Assembly: GCA_943735955.1 (NCBI GenBank)
Contig: OX030964.1
Location: 1 to 64,000, forward strand
Length of the DNA: 64,000 nucleotides
Direction of reading: 5' to 3'
Source: Piscicola geometra
Taxonomy: Eukaryota > Annelida > Clitellata > Hirudinida > Piscicolidae
Notes under the pieces: generated by a model
The model's input: only the letters and a program-made list of their open reading frames with translations
What the model was told of the DNA's origin: nothing
Database searches by the model: none
Shown here: positions 50,766-61,009 of the stretch, piece after piece
Layout: every line of letters starts with the position of its first letter
Position numbering within the stretch: position 1 is the first letter of the stretch
Made by a program: the position numbers and the translations under genes

Positions 50766-53700
50766 TCATGACTCCCCTCATGACTCCCTCATGACTCCCT
50801 CATGACTCCCCTCATGACTCCCTTCATGACTCCCCTCATGACTCCCCTCATGACTCTCCTCATGACTCCCTCATGACTCCCCTCATGACTCCCTCATGAC
50901 TCCCCTCATGACTCCCTCATGACTCCCTCATGACTCCCCTCATGACTCCCCTCATGACTCCCCTCATGACTCCCCTCATGACTCCCTCATGACTCTCCTC
51001 ATGACTCCCTCATGACTCCCTCATGACTCCCCTCATGACTCCCTCATGACTCCCCTCATGACTCCCCTCATGACTCCCCTCATGACTCCCCTCATGACTC
51101 CTCTCATGACTCCCTCATGACTCCCTCATGACTCCCCTCATGACTCCCTCATGACTCCCCTCATGACTCCCTCATGACTCCCCTCATGACTCCCTCATGA
51201 CTCCCCTCATGACTCCCCTCATGACTCCCCTCATGACTCCCTCATGACTCCCTTCATGACTCCCCTCATGACTCCCTCATGACTCCCCTCATGACTCCCC
51301 TCATGACTCCCCTCATGACTCCCTCATGACTCCCCTCATGACTCCCCTCATGACTCCCCTCATGACTCCCTCATGACTCCCTCATGACTTCCCTCATGAC
51401 TCCCTCATGACTCCCTCATGACTCCTCTCATGACTCCCTCATGACTCCCCTCATGACTCCCCTCATGACTCCCTCATGACTCCCTCATGACTCCCCTCAT
51501 GACTCCCCTCATGACTCCTCTCATGACTCCTTCATGACTCCCCTCATGACTCCCTCATGACTCCCTTCATGACTCCCTTATGACTCCCTCATGACTCCCC
51601 TCATGACTCCCCTCATGACTCCCCTCATGACTCCCCTCATGACTTCCCTCATGACTCCCTCATGACTCCATCATGACTCCTCTCATGACTCCCTCATGAC
51701 TCCCCTCATGACTCCCCTCATGACTCCCTCATGACTCCCTCATGACTCCCCTCATGACTCCCCTCATGACTCCCCTCATGACTCCCCTCATGACTTCCCT
51801 CATGACTCCCTCATGACTCCCTCATGACTCCCCTCATGACTCCCTCATGACTCCCTCATGACTCCCCTCATGACTCCCCTCATGACTCCCCTCATGACTC
51901 CCTCATGACTCCATCATGACTCCTCTCATGACTCCCTCATGACTCCCCTCATGACTCCCTCATGACTCCCCTCATGACTCCCCTCATGACTCCCTTCATG
52001 ACTCCCCTCATGACTCCCTCATGACTCCCTTCATGACTCCCCTCATGACTCCCCTCATGACTCCCCTCATGATTCCCCTCATGACTCCCCTCATGACTCC
52101 CCTCATGACTCCCTCATGACTCCCTTCTTGACTCCCCTCATGACTCCCTCATGACTCCCCTCATGACTCCCTTCATGACTCCCCTCATGACTCCCCTCAT
52201 GACTCTCCTCATGACTCCCTCATGACTCCCCTCATGACTCCCTCATGACTCCCCTCATGACTCCCTCATGACTCCCTCATGACTCCCCTCATGACTCCCC
52301 TCATGACTCCCCTCATGACTCCCTTATGACTCCCCTCATGACTCCCTCATGACTCCCCTCATGACTTCCCTCATGACTCCCTCATGACTCCCTCATGACT
52401 CCTCTCATGACTCCCTCATGACTCCCCTCATGACTCCCCTCATGACTCCCTCATGACTCCCTCATGACTCCCCTCATGACTCCCCTCATGACTCCTCTCA
52501 TGACTCCTTCATGACTCCCCTCATGACTCCCTCATGACTCCCTTCATGACTCCCTTATGACTCCCTCATGACTCCCCTCATGACTCCCCTCATGACTCCC
52601 CTCATGACTCCCCTCATGACTTCCCTCATGACTCCCTCATGACTCCATCATGACTCCTCTCATGACTCCCTCATGACTCCCCTCATGACTCCCCTCATGA
52701 CTCCCTCATGACTCCCTCATGACTCCCCTCATGACTCCCCTCATGACTCCCCTCATGACTCCCCTCATGACTTCCCTCATGACTCCCTCATGACTCCCTC
52801 ATGACTCCCCTCATGACTCCCTCATGACTCCCTCATGACTCCCCTCATGACTCCCCTCATGACTCCCCTCATGACTCCCTCATGACTCCATCATGACTCC
52901 TCTCATGACTCCCTCATGACTCCCCTCATGACTCCCTCATGACTCCCCTCATGACTCCCTTCATGACTCCCCTCATGACTCCCTCATGACTCCCTTCATG
53001 ACTCCCCTCATGACTCCCCTCATGACTCCCCTCATGACTCCCCTCATGACTCCCCTCATGACTCCCCTCATGACTCCCTCATGACTCCCTTCTTGACTCC
53101 CCTCATGACTCCCTCATGACTCCCCTCATGACTCCCTTCATGACTCCCCTCATGACTCCCCTCATGACTCTCCTCATGACTCCCTCATGACTCCCCTCAT
53201 GACTCCCTCATGACTCCCCTCATGACTCCCTCATGACTCCCTCATGACTCCCCTCATGACTCCCCTCATGACTCCCCTCATGACTCCCTTATGACTCCCC
53301 TCATGACTCCCTCATGACTCCCCTCATGACTCCCTCATGACTCCCTCATGACTTCCCTCATGACTCCCTCATGACTCCCCTCATGACTCCCCTCATGACT
53401 CCCTCATGACTCCCCTCATGACTCCCTCATGACTCCCTTCATGACTCCCTTATGACTCCCTCATGACTCCCCTCATGACTCCCCTCATGACTCCCCTCAT
53501 GACTCCCCTCATGACTTCCCTCATGACTCCCTCATGACTCCCTCATGACTCCCCTCATGACTCCCTCATGACTCCCTCATGACTCCCCTCATGACTCCCC
53601 TCATGACTCCCCTCATGACTCCCTCATGACTCCATCATGACTCCTCTCATGACTCCCTCATGACTCCCCTCATGACTCCCTCATGACTCCCCTCATGACT

Positions 53701-55068
53701 CCCCTCATGACTCCCTTCATGACTCCCCTCATGACTCCCTCATGACTCCCTTCATGACTCCCCTCATGACTCCCCTCATGACTCCCCTCATGACTCCCCT
53801 CATGACTCCCCTCATGACTCCCTCATGACTCCCTTCTTGACTCCCCTCATGACTCCCCTCATGACTCTCCTCATGACTCCCTCATGACTCCCCTCATGAC
53901 TCCCCTCATGACTCCCTCATGACTCCCTCATAACTCCCCTCATGACTCCCCTCATGACTCCCTTATGACTCCCCTCATGACTCCCTCATGACTCCCCTCA
54001 TGACTCCCTCATGACTCCCTCATGACTCCCCTCATGACTCCCTCATGACTCCCCTCATGACTCCCCTCATGACTCCCTCATGACTCCCCTCATGACTCCC
54101 TCATGACTCCCTTCATGACTCCCTTATGACTCCCTCATGACTCCCCTCATGACTCCCCTCATGACTCCCCTCATGACTCCCCTCATGACTTCCCTCATGA
54201 CTCCCTCATGACTCCATCATGACTCCTCTCATGACTCCCTCATGACTCCCCTCATGACTCCCCTCATGACTCCCTCATGACTCCCTCATGACTCCCCTCA
54301 TGACTCCCCTCATGACTCCCCTCATGACTCCCCTCATGACTTCCCTCATGACTCCCTCATGACTCCCTCATGACTCCCTCATGACTCCCCTCATGACTCC
54401 CTCATGACTCCCCTCATGACTCTTCTCATGACTCCCTCATGACTCCCTCATGACTTCCCTCATGACTCCCTCATGACTCTCCTCATGACTCCCCTCATGA
54501 CTCCCCTCATGACTTCCCTCATGACTCCCTCATGACTCCCTTCATGACTCCCCTCATGACTCCCTCATGACTCCCTTCATGACTCCCCTCATGACTCCCC
54601 TCATGACTCCCCTCATGACTCTCCTCATGACTCCCCTCATGACTCCCTCATGACTCCCTTATGACTCTCCTCATGACTCCCTCATGACTCCCCTCATGAC
54701 TCCCTCATGACTCCCCTCATGACTCCCTCATGACTCCCCTCATGACTCCCCTCATGACTCCCTCATGACTCCCCTCATGACTCCCCTCATGACTCCCTCA
54801 TGACTTCCCTCATGACTCCCTCATGACTCCCCTCATGACTCCCCTCATGACTCCTCTCATGACTCCCTCATGACTCCCTCATGACTCCCCTCATGACTCC
54901 CCTCATGACTCCCCTCATGACTCCCTCATGACTCCCCTCATGACTCCCTCATGACTCCCCTCATGACTCCCCTCATGACTCTCCTCATGACTCCCTCATG
55001 ACTCCCCTCATGACTCCCCTCATGACTCCCTCATGACTCCCCTCATGACTCCCCTCATGACTCCCTCC
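50766..55068. repeat. 4.3-kb two-state minisatellite (CTCATGACTCC / CCTCATGACTCC)
   Basis: About 370 head-to-tail units of 11 bp (TCATGACTCCC) and 12 bp (CTCATGACTCCC) in irregular order, with rare variants TTCATGACTCC, TTATGACTCC, CATCATGACTCC, TTCTTGACTCC and GACTTCCC. The rare variants recur in the same order at roughly 0.7-1.0 kb steps, showing higher-order duplication. It lies where the missing OPA1 exons would be expected. Stop codons (TGA) occur in each unit on the plus strand. Confidence 0.98.
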
Positions 55069-55236
55069 AATTTGCCACTTGCCATTTTTTGACATATTTT
55101 CTTTCTTTCCCACTAAAGTAAGTGCGCATTATACCTGGTCATTTGAGTAGAAGCCCATTAAGGTTATACGCCACTATGAGAATTATTATTATTATTATTA
55201 TTATGATTATTATTGATGTAGTTCCACCTCCTTCAG
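55069..55236 (+). other. Single-copy intron end with (ATT)n and acceptor
   Basis: Non-repetitive intron sequence with an ATT microsatellite at about 55182-55206 leads to the acceptor CCACCTCCTTCAG ending at 55236, a good pyrimidine-rich site. Confidence 0.8.
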
Positions 55237-55301
55237 CCACACGCTTCAACCTGGAGACTGAGTGGAAAAATTCCTTCCCGAAGAAGAGGGAGCAGCTGAA
55301 G
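55237..55301 (+). CDS. OPA1: OPA1 exon: start of the middle domain
   Basis: The exon starts with the last two bases of an Ala codon and then reads TRFNLETEWKNSFPKKREQL, K. This is the family segment KATRFNLETEWKNNYPR at the start of the middle/stalk region. Donor AAG/GTGTGTCG, phase 0. About 75 residues expected between this exon and the one ending at 49990 are absent. Direct splicing between the two exons would be out of frame. No later OPA1 exon (stalk, paddle or C-terminal GED-like part) is visible downstream. Confidence 0.93.
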
Positions 55302-55600
55302 GTGTGTCGTTATTGTGTGTGTCGTTATTGTGTGTGTCGTTATTGTGTGTGTCGTTATTGTGTGTGTCGTTATTGTGTGTGTCGTTATTGTGTGTGTCGT
55401 TATTGTGTGTGTCGTTATTGTGTGTGTCGTTATTGTGTGTGTCGTTATTGTGTGTGGTGTTTTGTGCTTTGTGTAGTACCTGGTGTTGTATGTGTCGTTA
55501 TTGTGTGTGTCGTTATTGTGTGTGGTGTTTTGTGCTTTGTGTAGTACCTGGTGTTGTATGTGTCGTTATTGTGTGTGGTGTTGTTTTGTGTGAGGTGGAG
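55302..55600. repeat. (GTGTGTCGTTATTGT)n minisatellite starting at a splice donor
   Basis: About ten perfect 15-bp units begin at the donor GTGTGTCG of the OPA1 exon. They are followed by two copies of a longer derivative block (with GTGTGGTGTTTTGTGC and GTAGTACCTGG) to about 55585. The Cys/Val/Tyr frames through it are not genes. Confidence 0.95.
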
Positions 55601-55789
55601 ATGATGATAATGATAAGACATAAAACATATTAATACCAACATTAACAACAATAAAAATACAACGGCTATATGGTCCCGTCTTCGCGTGGCGTCGTTGGCT
55701 GCCCTCGGGTAGGAAGAGGATCTCAAAAGCGCCACCTCTCTCCCCCTCTCTCAAGGAGAAAGCGAAACAACAAACATTTGAACAAAAGA

Positions 55790-56276
55790 TGGGTTTTTCG
55801 AGGCCAAAGGACATAAACCGGCGTATGTCTTCTGGCTTAATCTCATCCTAAAAGTCGGTGATGTTCACCCCAAACCAGGGCCTCAATGTGGAAGATGCAG
55901 TGGAACAATCCGCAACGGTACGACGCCGATGGTGTGCCGAGGCTGCCAGAAAAACTTCTACCAAAAGTGCACTGGGTCGACAAGGACGCGGATGGACTCC
56001 TATATGAAGGACGACAACAAGCTCTGGCGATGCGGCCGACCATGCAGACTAAACCCGCCACAAGAAGAAGAAGAAGAGCAGGGTGACCCTCCAAACCCGA
56101 CCAACGTAGAGGAATGGAAGGGAAGTCAATGTGCCAAGTGTAGAGGCCGAATCAGAAGAGCTGCAGTGATGCCTCAATGTAAGAGCTTCTCACGATGGTT
56201 CCACCAGAAAGAAGCCTGTTCAGAAGAAGCAAGAAGCACCTGGGCCACAATCTCATGGGACCTCTGGACGTGCTGA
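55790..56276 (+). pseudogene. LINE N-terminal region: degenerate 2A-like motif and zinc fingers
   Basis: The frame reads YVFWLNLILKVGDVHPKPGP, then CGRCSGTIRNG, then MVCRGCQKNFYQKCTG. A second finger contains CAKCRGRIRRAA, MPQCKS and WFHQKEACSE. A hydrophobic stretch followed by D-V-x-x-N-P-G-P is the layout of 2A-like translational recoding sequences known from some APE-type LINEs; here Asn is Lys, and the Glu position is His. The PHD-like finger has YQKC where FHxxC is usual. No ATG follows the preceding in-frame stop, so the start is lost or lies elsewhere. The frame ends at TGA near 56276. Confidence 0.75.
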
Positions 56277-56375
56277 GAATGCCGAAACGCAAAACGACCC
56301 GCTGCAGCAATCGTTAACAGACCAACGCACTCTGTCCAAACCAAGCAAACCAGTGCTCTGGTTGGAAGAAGAAGG

Positions 56376-57003
56376 ATAAGAGTCTGACAGTGGAATGCTG
56401 ATGGGATTACGCTCAATGAGCACACGCGGTTCGAGGGTCTCAAGGGCTTCAGCACGGTGAGGCAAGACAGGACATACTTGAGGAACTCGGCAGAACGAAG
56501 AGGAGGCGGACTACTCACTCTCGTGAAAGAAGACCTCAGCTTCAAAAAAGTCAGCACGAGCCACAACAGCCTGATTGAAGAAATCACGGTGGAAGTATGG
56601 CTGGAGAACAGGAGAGTATCCGACTGACAAATCTCTACAAGCCTCCCCTGAGAAACACACAGGATGAGTCCAGGCGGGAGGAGGAGATCATCGAGAAGCT
56701 GAAACCTGCCAAGAACCACCTGATCTGCGCTGACCTCAACATCCACTCACCCAGATGGGATTCAAACGCTACTAGCAACGAAGAAGCGTTACAAGTGGAG
56801 TTATGGTGCGCAGAACACGACTATCAGGTCCTCAACAAGCCGTCAGAACACACCCACCTGAGCAGAGTTTCAGGCACAACTGGTTCCCCTGATGTCTCGT
56901 TGGCCAGCCTCGACTTGGCACACCAGATGACATGGGAGGTGAAAAGAGCATTAAGCTCAGACCACTTTCCAATTGTCATCCAAGTCGACAAGGCCCATAA
57001 ACG
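56376..57003 (+). pseudogene. LINE APE endonuclease domain, broken
   Basis: A frame starting at about 56376 reads QWNADGITLNEH after an in-frame TGA (56385-56387), then RRGGGLLTLVKEDL. A frameshift at about 56620 leads to RLTNLYKPPLRN, NHLICADLNIHSPRWDS, GSPDVSLASLDLA and ALSSDHFPIVIQV. These are the ordered APE-like motifs: N-A near the start, the YxPP strand, the (G)DxN loop, and SDHxPI with the catalytic His. The usual GDFN reads ADLN. Confidence 0.85.
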
Positions 57004-58377
57004 AAAACGTCAAGAAGTACGTTTGAGCTGGGCATGGAAACGGGCAGACTGGGAAAAGTTCCAACAAATCCTTGAAGCCCAAACCATGCCAGAAGGTCTG
57101 ACGCTGGTGAAGAAGGAAAGCTGGTGCTCTGATCAAGTCATGCAGGCCGCTAAAGCTGCAGTGCCGATGAAGAAAGTCAGCAACCACAACAAGCCGTTCT
57201 GGAGCCCAGCTCTCGACGCACTCGAACGCCAGAGACAGCAATCCATACGCAGTGGAAACACAGAGGAGATCAAGCGTATCAACCCCGAATGGAGGAAGGA
57301 GATTGCAGAGCATAAGAAGAAATACTGGCGTGAGAGGGTGGAGAAGCTGAGAGAGGGTGACGACCAACGGAAGCTGTGGTCCTCCATAAAGAAAATGAAC
57401 GGGCATGGGGAGGTGAAGGCCAAGAATGAGATGCTCAACTTCAAGGGCGTGATGCGAGTTACTGACAAGCAAAAGGCAGCAGCCTTCGCAGAGCATTATG
57501 CAGATGTCAGCAAACTCGTCCTCAACGCCTGCTCCGGAATGAAAACGCTCGGAAGATCAAGCAAAGAAGCGCCTACAGAGATGGACCAAAAGCTCGCGAT
57601 GACAAAGCTCCAGGCAGCGATCGCTCAACAAGATGACAACAGAAAGGGTGGTAACGATAAGATCGAACCGCCAATGTTGAGTCACTTGTCACGAAACATG
57701 CTCATCATCCTGCTAAAGATCTGCAACAGTCCTGCCTGCAGAGAACAGTCCCGGGAAAGTGGAAGCAAGCAGTGATTGTTCCGCTTCTAAAGACAGGGAA
57801 GCCGGCAGACTGCGTGGAGTCATATAGACCCATAAGCCTCACCTCAGTCCTATGCAAGGTCATGGAAAGAAGGCTTGCCAACAGGTTGGGTTTCTGGCTG
57901 GAAGCAAACTCCATCATACAGCCGTGGCAACTTGGTTTCCCACGTTTGAAATCAACGGAGCAGCACTGCTTGCGCCTGTCACAGGACATCTACGATGGCT
58001 TCCAATCCACTCCGACAAAAAGAACCGTCGCAGCACTACTTGATTGCAGCAGAGCCTACGACCGTGTATGGCGGGAAAGACTGCTAATGAAGCTGAACGA
58101 CCTCAAGATGCCTCTGAGGATGCTTGAATGGGTCAAATGCTTCCTGGAAGACCGCAAAGCAATGGTTCGTCTTGGTGACGGTGAGAGCAAGTGGAAAAAG
58201 ATGACGCAGGGTCTGCCCCAGGGAGCTGTGCTGTCTCCGATTCTTTTCCTTCTCTACACCAGTGACCTGCTCAGGGAAGACACTGAGGAAGTGGAGACCA
58301 GTGGCTATGCGGATGACATCGCTGTATGGGCCACGAGCAGGACGATCAATGAGCGGCATCCAGGGTGCAGTCTGTGA
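57004..58377 (+). pseudogene. LINE reverse transcriptase, broken
   Basis: After the linker (KPFWSPALDALERQRQ, YWRERVEKLREGD) come RT motifs: AVIVPLLKTGKPADCVESYR, PISLTSVLCKVMERRLANRL, ALLDCSRAYDRVWRE (motif A), GLPQGAVLSPILFLLY (motif B) and GYADDIAVWA with YADD at 58306-58317 (motif C). Frameshifts near 57710 and 58360 interrupt the frame, but all catalytic Asp residues are present. Reading resumes in another frame as VIKSVEAWTRANKVELNADK, the usual segment after YADD. Confidence 0.92.
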
Positions 58378-59801
58378 TCAAGAGTGTTGAAGCTTGGACC
58401 AGAGCCAACAAGGTGGAACTGAACGCGGACAAATCAGAAGGAATTGTATGCAGTAGCTACAACAGGGACTGGAAAGTCATCCCTTCGGTCGTGGTTTGTC
58501 ACAAGCAACTGCGTTTCAGCAGCCACTGTAGGTTCCTTGGTGTGACAATCGACAATGGTCTCAATTTTGGTAAGCACGTCCAATTGGTGGCAGCTTCCAT
58601 GCGTGAAAGAACTAAGGTGATCGCAGCACTCACTGGTAAGGACTGGGGGTGTGAATTTGCGACACTGAAGAAGGTTTACAACGCCACGGTGGAGTCAGTA
58701 CTCTGGTATGCTGCCGCCAGCTGGATGCCTTGGATAAGTGCTTCCAACTTTGATCTTCTGGAAAGGGAACAAAAGAGAGCGGCAAAAATCCTCGCTGGGC
58801 TAACCAGGACATGCTTCGATGAAGCAGTGTGGCGTGAGGCGGACATTGTGCCGGCAAGGATTAAGGGTTGTATGCTGACCCTGAGAGCCTATGAGAGAAC
58901 GCTGAGGCTGGATGAACACCACCCACTTCGTGTGACAGCTGACAAGCATGTTCCGAACCGCTTCAAGCGAAACAAAGGCTGGCGAGAGGATTCCAGAAGT
59001 GCATTGGCCCAGATCACAGGCAATGAGGCCATTCGAGAACCCTTCACTCGCATCAGACCTAAACCATGGGAGGAGACACTTGCACTTCAGCTGTGCAGTG
59101 AACTCTCAGGTGGAGCCAACAAAAAGTCTGCAAAAGAGGTGCACCAGGCTGATGTTGAGAATACAATTATGCTACGTAAGCAGGAAGGGGGAGTGGTCAT
59201 CTACACTGATGGGTCTGTAGGCGACAACAACAAGAATGGTGGAAGTGCAGTGGTGGTTATGAAGGGTGAGGTGGTTATAGACGTCTAGTTGGAAACAGCA
59301 GGGGTACTCTGTACAGCCCATGATGCTGAACTCCGAGCCATCAGCTTAGCAGCAAAGTGGATCGTTGAGCACCAGCCAGGCAGAGCGACCATCTTCACCG
59401 ACAGTAAAGGAAGTGTCGAAAGCCTACAGAACATAGCAAGATTCGACGATCCGCAGCTCAGTAGGACAAAAGAGGATCTCTTGAGTGCCAGCCAAACCAA
59501 CGAGTTGACAGTACAGTGGATTCCTGGACAGACTGGTGTTCATAGTAACGAGGCGGCAGACAAAGCCTCATTCACCGCAAGCCAAGGCGAGCAACCACAG
59601 TCAGTCACATGGTCGGCAATCAAGAGTATCGTCAAAAGAAGTATGAAACTTCCTGAGCTGTTGGATCTCAGACGAAAACGAATCTACGGTGCCTCGCTGA
59701 AAAGGGAAGATGGCACCGGTAGGCGAGCAGAGATACTTCTGGCCCAGCTACGCAGCGCGGCCACTGTCCAGCCACAGCGTTCTACCGCAAGAACATCCTG
59801 A
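58365..59801 (+). pseudogene. LINE reverse-transcriptase C-terminus and RNase H domain, with in-frame stop
   Basis: The thumb region includes FLGVTIDNGLNFGKHV and LEREQKRAAKILAGL. The RNase H domain follows: VVIYTDGSVGDN (first Asp, 59202-59216), then a TAG stop at 59286-59288. In the same frame afterwards come HDAELRAISLAAKW (Glu), IFTDSKGSVESLQ (Asp) and VQWIPGQTGVHSNEAADKAS (His and last Asp). All four catalytic carboxylates of RNase H are in place, so the domain decayed recently or only by this stop. The frame runs on to 59801, but the conserved frame shifts near 59770. Confidence 0.9.
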
Positions 59802-59935
59802 ATGAAGACGCCACCTGTGAGCTGTGTGGTGAAGTGGAGACCAACCCAGACCACTTCTGGGACTGCAAGAGCAGCAGGAAAGAGAGAGAGAAGCTCATCC
59901 ACACCGATCAATGCGATGAGGCTCTGAGAGAGAGG
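59770..59935 (+). pseudogene. LINE C-terminal CCHC-like zinc knuckle
   Basis: In the frame shifted relative to the RNase H segment, the sequence reads AFYRKNILNEDATCELCGEV followed by ETNPDHFWDCKSSRKEREKL. The C-x2-C-x8-H-x3-C spacing resembles the C-terminal zinc knuckle seen in RNase H-bearing LINEs. A homopolymer of G at about 59935-59943 follows. Confidence 0.75.
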
Positions 59936-60049
59936 GGGGGGGGGAGGTGTTCACCTACCTTCTCCGCATGAGACCGGAATGGTTCGGTCATGCGGGATAG
60001 GAACAAAGAACTAAAAGCGACAACAACAGCAACACCAACTACAACTACT

Positions 60050-60262
60050 ACACACACAAACAACGTCCACAACAAGCATCCATCCATATCGACAACAGAG
60101 ATCTCACCACAACACCACCATCACACCTCACCATCGAACAACACCACCACCATAATACCACCACAACCACACCAACACAACACACCACCACCACAACACC
60201 ATACCACCACAACCACCACAACCACCACAACACCACACCACCACAACCACCACAACAACACA
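60050..60262. repeat. ACC/ACA-rich simple repeat upstream of the first GFM1 exon
   Basis: CCACCACAACACC-type DNA nearly free of G and with little T. It reaches to the acceptor CAACACACAG, so this acceptor has almost no pyrimidine tract of the usual kind. Confidence 0.9.
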
Positions 60263-60265
60263 CAG

Positions 60266-60358
60266 GCAGATGGACCGCTACAACGTGCCCTGCCTCGCTT
60301 TCATCAACAAACTCGATAGGACCAACTCCAACCCAGCACGAGTCCTCCAGCAACTCAG
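60266..60358 (+). CDS. GFM1: GFM1 exon: G4 motif of mitochondrial elongation factor G1
   Basis: GFM1 (mtEF-G1) is the GTPase that drives ribosomal translocation in mitochondrial protein synthesis. The exon reads [20 protein letters not shown] followed by [11 protein letters not shown], matching family [31 protein letters not shown]. NKLD is the G4 guanine-specificity motif. It starts with one base completing a codon and ends after two bases (AG) of Arg. To keep phase with the next exon the donor must be GC (60359-60360), or the C is a sequence error in front of GTGTGT. The upstream part of the gene (presequence, P-loop, switch regions) is absent from the window. Confidence 0.92.
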
Positions 60359-60360
60359 GC

Positions 60361-60583
<223 letters not shown>

Positions 60584-60612
60584 TGTGTAAGAGAACTACT
60601 GCACGCACACAG

Positions 60613-60729
60613 GGGCAAACTGATGCACAACGCAGCGCTCCTGCAGCTGCCGATCGGCTTGGAGGCTGAGCACAAAGGCGTCATCGACCTGCTCCGCATG
60701 AAGGCTCTCTACTTCGAAGGCCTTCAAGG
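60613..60729 (+). CDS. GFM1: GFM1 exon: GTPase domain after G4
   Basis: The exon reads [20 protein letters not shown], then [18 protein letters not shown]. It aligns with family [36 protein letters not shown], the G' insert region of elongation factor G. The acceptor is GCACGCACACAG; the donor is CAAGG/GTGCTG. It starts with one base and ends with two bases of split codons, fitting both neighbours. Confidence 0.93.
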
Positions 60730-60907
60730 GTGCTGATGATGATGATGGTGGTGGTGGTGCTGATGATAGTGGTCTTGGTTGGTCTAGTTAAAGTCTTCAT
60801 GATAATCATTATAATCATCACCTATATTACCGTCATCATCATCATCATCGCCATCATTATCAACACCTTTATTACCATCATCATCACCATTATCTCCGTG
60901 ACAACAG

Positions 60908-60981
60908 CATTGACATGGTTGAGAGTGAGATTCCAGCTGATAGAAGGAAGGAAGCAGAAGAGAAGAGGCAGGAGCTGATTG
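60908..60981 (+). CDS. GFM1: GFM1 exon: EIPADRR segment
   Basis: This small exon encodes IDMVESEIPADRRKEAEEKR followed by QELI, matching family [23 protein letters not shown]. The acceptor is CCGTGACAACAG; the donor is ATTG/GTCAGT. It ends after the first base of Glu. The previous intron (60730-60907) is TGATGATG- and ATCATC-rich. Confidence 0.9.
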
Positions 60982-61009
60982 GTCAGTGGTCATGATGATG
61001 ATGATCGTT

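Larger units (their letters stand above)
55670..60010 (+). mobile_element. APE-type non-LTR retrotransposon with RNase H, near full length but inactivated
   Basis: One plus-strand element of about 4.3 kb. In order it has an N-terminal zinc-finger region with a 2A-like motif, an APE endonuclease, a reverse transcriptase with YADD, RNase H and a C-terminal CCHC-like zinc knuckle. The order endonuclease-RT-RNase H places it among I/Ingi/Outcast-like LINEs; the exact clade is uncertain. The reading frame is broken by several shifts and stops (about 56276, 56385, 56620, 57710, 58360, 59286 and 59770), so this copy cannot make its proteins. The 3' part after 59950 contains a short hairpin and ends in an ACAACA-rich tail near 60010-60050. 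The 5' boundary (55670) is approximate. It lies between the last OPA1 exon and the first GFM1 exon. Confidence 0.92.

Noticed and set aside
50766..55068. AP-1 site cluster from TGACTC in each CTCATGACTCC unit
   Set aside because: Each unit has TGACTCC, not the full TGACTCA palindrome, and the array is intronic repeat; no independent support.
55122..55633. Cys-Arg-Tyr-Cys-Val repeat protein
   Set aside because: A 15-bp minisatellite read in frame; only the first 65 bases after 55236 are OPA1 coding.
55301..60266. A functional OPA1-GFM1 fusion protein
   Set aside because: The codon phases do not match for direct splicing, and essential parts of both proteins would be missing.
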